Positions 37,648 through 46,039 of a DNA stretch of 64,000 nucleotides are shown piece by piece; positions within the stretch are counted from its first letter, which is position 1, and the number at the start of each line of letters is the position of its first letter. The position numbers and the translations under genes are program-made. Source of the DNA: Burkholderiales bacterium. Lineage in GTDB: Bacteria; Pseudomonadota; Gammaproteobacteria; Burkholderiales; SG8-41. The notes below the pieces were generated by a model, which worked only from the letters and a program-made list of their open reading frames with translations, made no database searches and had not been told where the DNA came from. Location: positions 1 through 64,000 of the forward strand of contig JADZGE010000009.1 in NCBI GenBank assembly GCA_020854035.1, read 5' to 3'.

Positions 37648-39606
37648 ATGATCGCAGCCCGCCAGCCGCTGCACCTGCGCCACGTTCTGTGGCTCCTGGC
37701 GGGTCTCGCCATGGTCGCGGCCCCGCATTTCACGAGGCTGCCGTGGTGGCTCGCCGGGCTCGCGCTGACGCTCGCCGGGTGGCGCGTATATCTCGGCCAC
37801 GCGCGGCTGCCGCTGCCCGGGCGCTGGCTCCTCATACTCGTCGTCTTCGGCGCGACCGCCGGCGTCTATTTCAACTACCGCACCATATTCGGGCGCGACG
37901 CGGGCGTCGCGCTGCTGGTCGTGATGCTCGCCTTGAAGCTCCTCGAAACGCGCGCGTTGCGCGACGCGATGCTGCTCATCTTCCTGGGCTATTTCCTCGT
38001 CATCACCAATTTCCTGTACTCGCAGACCATCCCGACGGCGCTCTACATGCTCGTGTGCATCTGGGTGATCACCGCGACCATGATCGGGCTGCACCATGCG
38101 CGGCGGGAACCGCCGCTCACCACGCGCCTGCGCGCCGCGGGGGTCATGCTCGCGCAGTGCACGCCGCTCATGCTGGTGCTCTTCCTGCTCTTCCCGCGCG
38201 TCACCGGTCCGCTGTGGGGCCTGCCGCAGGACGCCTACTCGGGCGTGACCGGGCTCTCCGACACGATGAACCCGGGCAGCCTCAGCAATCTCATCCTGTC
38301 GGACGCCGTGGCGTTCCGGGTCCGATTCAGCGGCGAAATTCCGCAGGCGAAGCAGCTCTACTGGCGCGGCCCCGTCATGTGGGACTTCGACGGGCGAACG
38401 TGGAGCGCGGCGCGGGCGCTCTACGGCGCGCCCGAGTTCGAGCCCAAGGGTCCGCCCGTTTCGTACGAGGTGACGCTGGAGCCGCACAACAAGCGCTGGC
38501 TCTTCGCGCTCGACATTCCCGGCAAGGTGCCTCCCCGCGCGCTGCCCGGCTCCGATTTCCAGCTCTATGCGATCCAGCCGGTCAACAACCGCACCCGCTA
38601 CGAGATGACCTCGTTCCTGAACTACGAGTACGGGGCGCAGGAAACCGCCGCCGCGCTGCGGCGCGCGCGGGCGCTTCCGGCCGGCGCGAACCCTCGTACT
38701 GTCGCCCTTGCGCGGGAGCTGCGCGCGCAGCACCCGGATGACCGCGCGCTCGTCGCCGCGGTGCTCGCGAAGTTCCGGAACGAGCGCTTCTTCTACACGC
38801 TCACCCCGCCGCTCCTTGCCGGTGAGCACCCGGTCGATGATTTCCTGTTCCGCACGCGCAGCGGATTCTGCGAGCACTACTCGTCCGCCTTCGCCACGCT
38901 GATGCGCGCGGCGGGCATTCCCGCGCGCGTGGTAACCGGCTACCAGGGCGGCGAAGTGAACCAGCTCGGCAACTACCTCATCGTGCGCCAGGCGGAGGCG
39001 CACGCCTGGACGGAGGTCTGGCTCGCCGGCGCGGGCTGGGTACGTGTCGACCCCACCGCGGCGGTGTCCCCCCTGCGCGTGGAGTCGGGCATACTGGCGG
39101 GCGTGCCCAGCACCGATCCGCTGCCGCTCCTGGTGCGCTCGGAGTTCGCGGCGCTGCGGCAGCTGCGTCTCACGTGGGATCTCGTGGCGAACACCTGGAA
39201 CCAGTGGGTGCTCGGCTACAACCCGGAACGCCAGCGCCTGCTCCTCTCGCGAGTCGGCATCGACGACGCGACTTGGTACGCGCTCACGATGGTCATGCTG
39301 GCGCTGAGCGTCGTGATCATCGTGGTGCTCTCGGCGATCATGCTGCGGCAACTGCGCTCGCGCGCCGACGATCCGGTCAGGACCGCCTACCTCAGGTTCT
39401 GCGAGAAACTGCGGCGCGCCGGGCTGCCGCGCGAGGCGGCGGAAGGCCCGGTCGACTACGCGCGCCGCCTCGCCCGCCTGCGTCCCGGGATCCGCCCCGC
39501 CGTGACCGGCATCACGGAGCTCTACGTCGGGCTGCGCTACGGGCGCGATGCCTCGGGCGCGGACCTGCTCGAACTGAAGCGCCTGGTGAAGGAATTCGCG
39601 GCGTGA
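37648..39606 (+). CDS. TgpA-like transglutaminase membrane protein (DUF3488)
   Basis: A 652-residue membrane protein. The N-terminal half has about six membrane helices (residues 10-190, DUF3488), followed by a periplasmic transglutaminase core with the triad Cys in RSGFCEHYSSAF (near 410), His in EAHAWTEVW (near 450) and Asp in VRVDPTAA (near 465). One more helix and a cytoplasmic DUF4129 tail end the protein. In Pseudomonas the homologue TgpA is essential. I choose ATG 37648 (MIAARQPLHLRH); a GTG at 37561 gives a longer form with a low-complexity leader. It is the third gene of the moxR unit. Confidence 0.92.
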   Translation: MIAARQPLHLRHVLWLLAGLAMVAAPHFTRLPWWLAGLALTLAGWRVYLGHARLPLPGRWLLILVVFGATAGVYFNYRTIFGRDAGVALLVVMLALKLLETRALRDAMLLIFLGYFLVITNFLYSQTIPTALYMLVCIWVITATMIGLHHARREPPLTTRLRAAGVMLAQCTPLMLVLFLLFPRVTGPLWGLPQDAYSGVTGLSDTMNPGSLSNLILSDAVAFRVRFSGEIPQAKQLYWRGPVMWDFDGRTWSAARALYGAPEFEPKGPPVSYEVTLEPHNKRWLFALDIPGKVPPRALPGSDFQLYAIQPVNNRTRYEMTSFLNYEYGAQETAAALRRARALPAGANPRTVALARELRAQHPDDRALVAAVLAKFRNERFFYTLTPPLLAGEHPVDDFLFRTRSGFCEHYSSAFATLMRAAGIPARVVTGYQGGEVNQLGNYLIVRQAEAHAWTEVWLAGAGWVRVDPTAAVSPLRVESGILAGVPSTDPLPLLVRSEFAALRQLRLTWDLVANTWNQWVLGYNPERQRLLLSRVGIDDATWYALTMVMLALSVVIIVVLSAIMLRQLRSRADDPVRTAYLRFCEKLRRAGLPREAAEGPVDYARRLARLRPGIRPAVTGITELYVGLRYGRDASGADLLELKRLVKEFAA

Positions 39607-39647
39607 GGGCCGGCCGCTCGTGCTTCGCCGCTTCCGGTTTACCGCCG

Positions 39648-40568
39648 TCAGCCCGGCGGGGGCAGGAGTTTCAGGGGATCGACCGGCTTGCCGTAGCGCC
39701 GGATCTCGAAGTGCAGTTTCACCTGGTCCGCGTCGGTATTTCCCATCTCGGCGATCTGCTGGCCGCGGGTCACGTTCTGGCCTTCCTTCACCGTGAGCTC
39801 GTTGTTGTGACCGTACACCGATAGGAACGTGTCGTTGTGCTTGATGACGATCAGCTTGCCGAAGCCGCGGATGCCGGTGCCGCTGAAAATGACCCGCCCG
39901 GGCGCCGCGGCGTAGACCGGCTGCCCCATCCTGCCGGCGATGCCGATCCCCTTCAGGTTCGCGCCGTCGCTGAAGTTATTGACGATCCGGCCGCTCGCCG
40001 GCCAGCTGAACTGAACGCTCTCGCCTTCGCCCGGTGCCGGCGCGGGCGGCGCCTCGGGCTTCGCCGCGGGCGGCGGCGGGGGCTTCAGGTTCGCGAGTTG
40101 TGCGTAGACTTCATCCGAGTACGGCACGCGCACCCCCTGCGGCTGGGTCTTCACGGCGTCGCTCGCCGCGGCCGGCGGCGCGGGCCGGGCCGCTCCCTCT
40201 CCCACCGGCCGCGCCACGACGCCGGGAGCGCTCTTGAAAGGCGCCGCGGTGGCCGACGCACCCGGGGGCACGAGCCGCAATCGCTGGCCGGTGCGGATTG
40301 CCGCTGGATCGCCGATGCCGTTCCAGGCGGCGAGCTCGCGGTAATCGACGCCATGGTCGAGCGCGATGCTGTAGAGCGTGTCGCCGGCTCGCACGGTGTA
40401 GAACTCGGGACGCGACGCCGGCTTCACGGCCGCCTGTTTCGCCGCGGGGGCGGCCTTCGGCGGCGGTGTGCGGTCCACCACCGGGGCCGGGGCTCTCGCC
40501 GTGCAGCCGGCGAGCAGCGCCGCGGCGACCGGCCCGAACACCGCCGCCAGCGCGACCCTACGCTTCAT
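39648..40568 (-). CDS. nlpD: NlpD-like LysM/M23 lipoprotein, amidase activator
   Basis: A 306-residue outer-membrane lipoprotein: signal peptide with lipobox LLAGC (Cys22), a LysM domain (YTVRAGDTLYSIALDHG, about 56-100) that binds peptidoglycan, a Pro/Ala-rich linker, and a C-terminal LytM domain (about 205-300). In active M23 peptidases the first block holds His and Asp; here it reads KGIGIAG, so both zinc ligands are absent, as expected for NlpD, which activates the amidase AmiC during cell division. It follows pcm and surE as in many proteobacteria. The gene that usually follows, rpoS, is not here. Confidence 0.92.
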   Translation of the reverse strand: MKRRVALAAVFGPVAAALLAGCTARAPAPVVDRTPPPKAAPAAKQAAVKPASRPEFYTVRAGDTLYSIALDHGVDYRELAAWNGIGDPAAIRTGQRLRLVPPGASATAAPFKSAPGVVARPVGEGAARPAPPAAASDAVKTQPQGVRVPYSDEVYAQLANLKPPPPPAAKPEAPPAPAPGEGESVQFSWPASGRIVNNFSDGANLKGIGIAGRMGQPVYAAAPGRVIFSGTGIRGFGKLIVIKHNDTFLSVYGHNNELTVKEGQNVTRGQQIAEMGNTDADQVKLHFEIRRYGKPVDPLKLLPPPG

Positions 40569-40681
40569 GCGCTCGCCCTCCGGCGCGCAAACCGCGGAGG
40601 GTGAAACCGCGGTGAGCCATCCTGTGTCTCCCCGTGCGCGCTGCGTCCGGACGGCGGGCGATCCGTCTCCCGGCGCCGCCG

Positions 40682-41314
40682 CTACTCGACGCCCGGCAGC
40701 AACGGGACGAACTTTACCTGATCCATCCGCCGCTCGGAATAACCGTCGGCGGTGCGCTCGATCACCGTCAACTGCTGCCCCCGCGCGGTGACGACCGGCA
40801 TCACGAGGCGCCCGGCCGGCCGCAACTGCTCCACGAGCTGCCGCGGCACCCGCTGGGCCGCGGCGGTCGTCACGATCGCGTCGAAGGGAGCGAGATGCGG
40901 CATGCCGAGCATCCCGTCCCCGTGCCGCAGGTGGACGTTGGTCGCGCGCACCTCGCGCAGGTGGCGGCGGGCGCGGTTCAGCAACGCGGCGAGCCGCTCC
41001 ATCGAATAGACCTTCCGGACGAGCTTCGCCAGCACCGCCGTCTGGTAGCCGCAGCCCGTGCCCACTTCCAGCACCGTCTCCAGCCTGCCGCCGCCGCGCG
41101 CGAGCTCGGTCATCCGCGCGACCGTGTGGGGACTCGAGATGGTCTGGCCGAAGCCGAGCGGCAGGGAGATGTCCTCGTAGGCGCGGCTCGCCAGCGCCTC
41201 GTCGACGAAGATATGGCGCGGCAGTTCCGCCATCACCGCGAGCACCGCTTCGTCGCGTATGCCCTGCTCGCGCAGGCGCTCGACCATGCGCAGCCGGGTG
41301 CGCTGGGAAGTCAT
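40682..41314 (-). CDS. pcm: Protein-L-isoaspartate O-methyltransferase
   Basis: A 210-residue enzyme that methylates isoaspartyl residues in aged proteins with S-adenosylmethionine. The SAM site is [13 protein letters not shown] near residue 80; [16 protein letters not shown] near 55 and a post-motif [10 protein letters not shown] near 145 are family marks. The ATG at 41314 stands 23 bases after the surE stop. Length is normal. It belongs to the surE-pcm-nlpD operon. Confidence 0.95.
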   Translation of the reverse strand: MTSQRTRLRMVERLREQGIRDEAVLAVMAELPRHIFVDEALASRAYEDISLPLGFGQTISSPHTVARMTELARGGGRLETVLEVGTGCGYQTAVLAKLVRKVYSMERLAALLNRARRHLREVRATNVHLRHGDGMLGMPHLAPFDAIVTTAAAQRVPRQLVEQLRPAGRLVMPVVTARGQQLTVIERTADGYSERRMDQVKFVPLLPGVE

Positions 41315-41337
41315 CCCGATCCCGTCGAGCCGCCCGG

Positions 41338-42078
41338 TCACTTCAGCCACTCCGCCAGCGCCCCGAGATCGGACACATGCGTGAGATCCACCTGCAACGG
41401 CGTCACCGACACGTAGCCGCTCGCCACCGCGTGAAAATCGGTGCCCTCGGCGGCGTCCCGTGCCGTGCCGGCGGGTCCCACCCAGTAGACGGTCTCCCCG
41501 CGCGGGGTGACCGCTTTCGTGACCGGCTCGGCCTTGTGCCGGCGCCCGAGGCGCGTCACCCGTTTGCCGCGCAGCGCTTCGTAGCCGAGATCGGGCACGT
41601 TGACGTTGAGCAGGCACGGGCGCGGCGGCGGGTGCCGGCGAAAGCGTTCGACGAGTTGCGCCGTCACGCGCGCCGCGGCATCGAAATTCTCCCGCCCCTC
41701 CAGCGCGAGGGACACCGCGATCGCCGGAATTCCGAGCAGGAAGCCCTCGGTCGCGGCGGCGACCGTGCCGGAATACAGGGTGTCCTCCCCCATGTTCGCG
41801 CCGTCGTTGATGCCCGACACGACGAGATCGGGCTGCGCCGCGAGGAATCCCGTCACCGCCACGTGCACGCAGTCGGTGGGCGTCCCGTTCACGTAGTAGA
41901 AGCCGCTCTGGGCGCGCCGCACCGTCAGCGGGCGGTCGAGCGTCAGCGAATTGCTGGCGCCGCTGCGATCGCGTTCCGGCGCCACCACGGTCACCTCGGC
42001 GAGCGGCGCGAGCATCCGGGCGAGCAACGCGATCGGCGGCGCATAATAGCCGTCGTCGTTGCACAGCAGGATGCGCAT
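41338..42078 (-). CDS. surE: 5'/3'-nucleotidase SurE
   Basis: A 246-residue metal-dependent nucleotidase (stationary-phase survival protein). It starts [10 protein letters not shown], where the two Asp bind the metal, followed by the Ser/Asn ligands in SGASNSL and [10 protein letters not shown]. The length matches the family. It is the first gene of a surE-pcm-nlpD operon; a promoter with TATAAT lies about 60 bases upstream. Confidence 0.97.
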   Translation of the reverse strand: MRILLCNDDGYYAPPIALLARMLAPLAEVTVVAPERDRSGASNSLTLDRPLTVRRAQSGFYYVNGTPTDCVHVAVTGFLAAQPDLVVSGINDGANMGEDTLYSGTVAAATEGFLLGIPAIAVSLALEGRENFDAAARVTAQLVERFRRHPPPRPCLLNVNVPDLGYEALRGKRVTRLGRRHKAEPVTKAVTPRGETVYWVGPAGTARDAAEGTDFHAVASGYVSVTPLQVDLTHVSDLGALAEWLK

Positions 42079-42136
42079 CGGGCGGGCCGTGGAATCTGGG
42101 TGTCGCAAGGAGCGACACGCGGCAAATGATCGGGCG

Positions 42137-42165
42137 ATTATAAACCAGCGACCGGTGCGGGGTAA
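42137..42165 (-). promoter_or_regulatory. Putative sigma-70 promoter of surE
   Basis: On the minus strand TTACCC (42165-42160) and a perfect TATAAT (42142-42137) are 17 bases apart. The surE ATG is at 42078. The rest of the 171-base spacer shows nothing else. Confidence 0.6.
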
Positions 42166-42249
42166 CGGCGCCCTGCCCGCCGGGATACGCGACGGCGGCG
42201 CGGCGAGCGCGCGTTCACCGGCGGGCCTCGGGCAACGGGGGTGCCGCGC

Positions 42250-43086
42250 TCACTGCAGGGCGCCCGGCGTGAATCGCAGGCCGGCGAAGGCGAACAGCAG
42301 ATCGATCGCGACGAGAGCGGTCAGGCATCGCATGTAGGCGAGGATCTGCGCGCGCGGCACCTCGCCGATGGTCTCGCCGGCGTTAAGCCCCGCGAAGCAG
42401 GCGATGGTGCCCATCACCAGCCCGAACACGAGCGACTTCACGCCGGACACGAGGAGCTTCCCCCACCCTATGGCGTCGAGGAACAGGCGCAACTGCTCGC
42501 CGTAGGAGACGTTGAGCAGCAGCGCGGCCGCGCCGAGCCCGCCGGCGACCGCGATCAGCTGGTAGTAGAGCGTGGACGCGAGCAGCGCGACGGCAAGCGC
42601 GGCAATGCGCGGCACCGCGAGGTAATCGAGCGGGTCGATGCGCATGCGCGCGAGCGAGCGGATTTCACCGCGCACCCTCATGAGGGCGAGGTCGGTGGCA
42701 ATGACGGTGACGCTGCGGCCGAGCACGACCACCGCCACGAAGAGCGGCGCGGCCTCGGTGACGAGGAGCCATGCGAGGATCTCGTGGAGCAGCGCGTTCG
42801 TCGCCCCGAGGAGGACCGTCGCCTGCGTCACCGCGAGCCCGCCGGTCGCGAGCGCGAGGAGCGCGATCGGGCGCAGCCCCAGCACGCCGGAGAAATAGAC
42901 CTGGCGCAGGAACACGAGCCGCACCATCGGTTTGCGCAGCACCGTGAGCCGCGTGATGCAGCGCCAGAGGAGCAGCACGTGGCCCGCCGGCGCCGCCCAG
43001 CCGGTCAGGCGCCCGGCCTCCCCGCCGCCGAAACGCCCCGCCGTGCCCCCGGCCGGCGGCACCGGCGCATCCGGGAGCGCGCTCAA
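42250..43086 (-). CDS. MlaE-type ABC permease of an MCE lipid transporter
   Basis: A 278-residue membrane protein of the MlaE/YrbE family with five or six helices. The family core (VTEAAPLFVAVVVLGRSVTVIATDLALMRVRGEI) with the conserved Glu-Leu/Arg turn, LDYLAVPRIAA and a long C-terminal pair of helices is intact. The best start is TTG 43086, which overlaps the upstream stop (TTGA); a GTG inside the leader is an alternative. It works with the MlaD-like protein, the lipoprotein and the ATPase-like gene upstream in the same operon and would move phospholipids between the membranes. Confidence 0.88.
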   Translation of the reverse strand: MSALPDAPVPPAGGTAGRFGGGEAGRLTGWAAPAGHVLLLWRCITRLTVLRKPMVRLVFLRQVYFSGVLGLRPIALLALATGGLAVTQATVLLGATNALLHEILAWLLVTEAAPLFVAVVVLGRSVTVIATDLALMRVRGEIRSLARMRIDPLDYLAVPRIAALAVALLASTLYYQLIAVAGGLGAAALLLNVSYGEQLRLFLDAIGWGKLLVSGVKSLVFGLVMGTIACFAGLNAGETIGEVPRAQILAYMRCLTALVAIDLLFAFAGLRFTPGALQ

Positions 43087-43928
43087 GGATGTGCCTCGAG
43101 GAAGCGGCGCGCGGCCTCCTGCTGCCCTTTTCGCCCGGATGCGCGGCTCACGGCGAGCGCCCGGGAAGCATAGGCGCGGGCCGCCGCGCGGTCGCCGCGG
43201 GCAAGCTCCACTTCCGCGAGCCCCTGGAGGTCGAGCGCGATCTTCGCCGGCAGCGCGAGACGGGTATCGATCGCAAGCGCCTCGCCGAGCAGCGCCGCCG
43301 CTCGACCGTGCTCGCCCATGCGGGCGGCGGCCCGGGCGTCGGCCCGCAGCGCGTTCGCTTCCTCCTCCGGCTCGTTCGCGGCCCGCGCCGCGCTCCGCGC
43401 CGCGGCAAGCGCCGCGCGCGCGCTCTCGATCGCCCCTTGCTCGAGGAGCAGCCGCCCGCGCAGGTTCGCGAGCGCCACCCCCGCGGTGCACCGCGGGCGC
43501 GCGCACTCGCGCAGGGCGAGCTCGAGCCAGTTTCCCGCGGCATCCAGATCGCCCGCCTCGAGCGCGATCAGCGCGGCGCGCCCGGCGGCCTCGGCCACGA
43601 CCTCGCGATCGAAGCGTGCGGGCTCGACGAGCAGCGGCTCGACCGCGGCCCGCGCGAGATCGCCGCGCTCGAGCGCCTGGTAGACCGCAGCGAGATCGAG
43701 CGCATGGCGGCCCGCCGCCCGGGTATCCTCGATCGACTCCGCGAGCCGCAGCGCCTCGCGGTAGTGCCGCGCCGCCCGCGGGAGTTCGTCGCGCGCGAGG
43801 GCCTCCCCGGCCCGCTCGTTCAGCGCGGCGAGGCGCCCGGCACGGGGGCCGGCGTCCGCGCGCTCGGGCGGCGAACCGCAGCCGCCCGGCCCCAGCACGG
43901 CCGCGAGCATCAGCGCCGCCGCACGCAT
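43083..43928 (-). CDS. TPR-like putative lipoprotein of the MCE operon
   Basis: A 281-residue exported protein. The N-terminus is a hydrophobic signal (RAAALMLAAVLGPGGC) with a weak lipobox at Cys17. The rest is Ala/Leu/Arg-rich helix with TPR-like pairs (AARHYREALRLAE, LALREC, AAALLGEALAIDT, LAEVELARGDRAAARAYASRAL). It takes the place of the auxiliary lipoprotein (ABC-type transport auxiliary, PqiC/MlaA-like) common in such operons but does not resemble it. Two bases separate it from the MCE gene, and it overlaps the permease gene at TTGA. It may be the periplasmic or outer-membrane partner. Function is inferred from context. Confidence 0.75.
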   Translation of the reverse strand: MRAAALMLAAVLGPGGCGSPPERADAGPRAGRLAALNERAGEALARDELPRAARHYREALRLAESIEDTRAAGRHALDLAAVYQALERGDLARAAVEPLLVEPARFDREVVAEAAGRAALIALEAGDLDAAGNWLELALRECARPRCTAGVALANLRGRLLLEQGAIESARAALAAARSAARAANEPEEEANALRADARAAARMGEHGRAAALLGEALAIDTRLALPAKIALDLQGLAEVELARGDRAAARAYASRALAVSRASGRKGQQEAARRFLEAHP

Positions 43929-43930
43929 GT

Positions 43931-44953
43931 TCAGCGCCGCGGCTCGGCGGGGACCGCGCCCAGCCCGCCGCCACTGTCGAGACGGAGCCTCAGCCCCTGC
44001 CGCGGCGCAACGAGGTTGCGCACCGGCCACGTTTCGCGCGCGCCGCGGACGATCTCCCGGACGTCACCGACCAGCGCGCTCGCGTCCTCCACCAGTTCGC
44101 CGGCGTCCCCCACCAGCGCGGGCAGCCGCCCGGTCGCGACCTCCCGCAGGACTTCGCTGGTCACGCGGATGTTCTCCAGGCTCTGCTCGAGCCGCATGGT
44201 GATACCGGGGAGCGCGGCGTCCACCCGTCGCAGCGATCCATCCAGCACCGCCACGCTCGAGCGGGTGTCCCGCAGGAGCCCATCGGCCTCGGTGAGCACC
44301 GCCGCGATCCGTTGCTCCGACCGGGCGAAACCGCCCGAGAGCTCCGCGATCAGCCGCTTTAAGTCCGCCCGGGTTTCGACGAGCGCCGCCGCCGCGCGGT
44401 TCGCGTTGCCGATCGCCTGCCGGAAGTCGCCCTCCGGGCTCGCGAGAAACGCGGAAAGCTGCTTCATGTCGCTCACCACGGGCGTAATCTGGTCGACCAG
44501 CGCGACGACCGCGGCATCGAGCGCGGGCTCCCGCTCGTAGCGCAGCACCGTGCCCTCCGTGATCGGGCCGCGGTCGCCCGGGCCCGGCCGCAACTCCAGC
44601 GTACTCCCCCCGATCAGGCCCTCCCGGGCGAAGTGCATGGTCGCGTCGCGATCGATCATCGTGGCATAGCGTGCGTCGATCTTCACCCGCACGTTGACGC
44701 GCAGGTCCGGGGTCACCGAGATCGACTCCACCGACCCCACGCGGAAACCCACCAGCTTCACCGCCATGCCGGTGTTCATGCCTTCGGCCGTCCCGGCCAC
44801 GAACGACACGTGCACGGTCTTGGTGAATGCGCCCTGCTGCCATGCGAGCGCCGTGATCGCCACCACGAGCGACCCCGCCGCCACCAGCAGGAACACCCGG
44901 GAGGCAACGACGATTTCCCGCATGCCCGCACGCATCTCGGAGAGTGCGCTCAT
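43931..44953 (-). CDS. MlaD/MCE-domain protein
   Basis: A 340-residue protein with one N-terminal membrane helix (FLLVAAGSLVVAITALAW, about 21-38) and an MCE domain (about 45-125) with VKLVGFRVGSVESI and GLIGGSTLELRPG, the hydrophobic-channel fold of MlaD. A long helical tail follows (about 150-300) with repeated amphipathic patterns, as in PqiB/YebT-like or Mce tunnels, longer than MlaD. It would form a hexameric periplasmic ring or tube that carries lipids. The operon order is ATPase-like, this gene, TPR lipoprotein, MlaE permease. Confidence 0.9.
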   Translation of the reverse strand: MSALSEMRAGMREIVVASRVFLLVAAGSLVVAITALAWQQGAFTKTVHVSFVAGTAEGMNTGMAVKLVGFRVGSVESISVTPDLRVNVRVKIDARYATMIDRDATMHFAREGLIGGSTLELRPGPGDRGPITEGTVLRYEREPALDAAVVALVDQITPVVSDMKQLSAFLASPEGDFRQAIGNANRAAAALVETRADLKRLIAELSGGFARSEQRIAAVLTEADGLLRDTRSSVAVLDGSLRRVDAALPGITMRLEQSLENIRVTSEVLREVATGRLPALVGDAGELVEDASALVGDVREIVRGARETWPVRNLVAPRQGLRLRLDSGGGLGAVPAEPRR

Positions 44954-44962
44954 GGCCGCCTC

Positions 44963-45523
44963 CTACAGCGCGAGCCGCCGGTCACATGCCGGCTCCGTGA
45001 CCGGCATGTCGCGCAGCAACAGGTGGACCGCGGTGCCCTGCGGCTGGCGCGCCCGGTACACCCGGTCGAGAGCGACGGCCCGCGCCATCTCGCCGCGGGT
45101 CAAGCCCTCGAGGAAGCGGTGGAAGACGAGTACGCCTGGCCGCATGAGCAATCCGCGGACGAAACCGGTGAGGCGCTTCTCGAGTGGGGCAAGCTCGGCC
45201 GGGCGCTTGCGCAGCATCGTTTCGACCGCCTCCTGGCCCATCCCGCAGTCGGCGAAGATCGCGAGCGCTTCCCGTTCCAGCGCCGCGACGGATGCGCGCC
45301 CGTGGTAGACGGCGGGAAGGCCGATGTTCTCGAGCACGTTGATGCTGCTGATGGTGCCGCCCACGGCGTCGGCGACCTCGGCGTCCGTCTGGCCGAGGAG
45401 TTGCTCGAGGAGCGCCTCGGCCACCGCCGCCGTGCGGGCCTCGATCGCGTAGGCGAGCCCGCGGCCGAGTTCCAGCTCGCAGCCCGCTCCCGATTCAGGA
45501 TCCCGCAGCAGCACCGGCGCCAT
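44963..45523 (-). CDS. Degenerate ABC ATPase-like protein of the MCE operon
   Basis: A 186-residue protein that aligns with MlaF-type ATPases but lacks their active parts. The N-terminal strand (CELELGRGLAYAIEA, 15-29) is followed at once by AVAEALLEQLLG where Walker A should be, so the P-loop is missing. The segment ISSINVLENIGLPAVYHGR (58-76) matches the region after the Q-loop of MlaF. The signature LSGGE is LAPLE (111-115) and Walker B LLLDEP is LVFHRF (132-137). The open frame is otherwise intact and translated with normal spacing (nine bases) to the MCE gene. It could be a structural subunit, with another ATPase supplying energy, or a decaying gene. Confidence 0.75.
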   Translation of the reverse strand: MAPVLLRDPESGAGCELELGRGLAYAIEARTAAVAEALLEQLLGQTDAEVADAVGGTISSINVLENIGLPAVYHGRASVAALEREALAIFADCGMGQEAVETMLRKRPAELAPLEKRLTGFVRGLLMRPGVLVFHRFLEGLTRGEMARAVALDRVYRARQPQGTAVHLLLRDMPVTEPACDRRLAL

Positions 45524-45574
45524 GGCAGAGTCTCGACGGGAGCGGGTTCCGCCGCGGATCCGGGGCTCCGTCAG

Positions 45575-45889
45575 TTATCGGGGTACGCCGGCTTCGATGG
45601 CGGTCGGCACTTCCGGCACGATCGTCGAGCGCTTCTCGCCCCCCGTCGCGATGGGAAACAGGCGCCCGGCGGGCGGGTGCGAAATCGCGGAAGGTATCGG
45701 CACGATGGAAATATGGGGTTCCCCCGCGGCGACCGCCATGAGCGAGGCGCCGCCCTTGTAGGGAATGTGGTGCAGATCGACGGCCGCGAGGTGGCTCCGG
45801 AAACCGGGACCCGCGAAAAGCGTTGCCCCGCTCGCCGGAGCACGGCCGCGGCGCGACGCGACACCCCCGCCCATTGGTCGATCGAACAT
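45575..45889 (-). pseudogene. Remnant of a Bug-family binding-protein gene
   Basis: A 104-codon open frame whose residues 30-104 match the middle of Bug proteins: HHIPYKGGASLMAVAAGEP, AGRLFPIATGGEKRS and VPEVPTAIEAGVP, then a stop. The signal peptide, first lobe and last ~80 residues are missing. The first 25 residues look unrelated. It is a relic of the same receptor family found intact five times between 16.6 and 26.5 kb. Confidence 0.75.
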
Positions 45890-45970
45890 CGTCCTCTCCT
45901 TCCCGGTTCCCCGCCCGCTCCGGATGGTGAGCCGAGCTTACCATCACGCGCACTCTTCCGGCCGCGCCAC

Positions 45971-46001
<31 letters not shown>

Positions 46002-46039
46002 CGAGCCCCGCGGCCGCCTCGCGTGCCCCCCGGGCGCGA

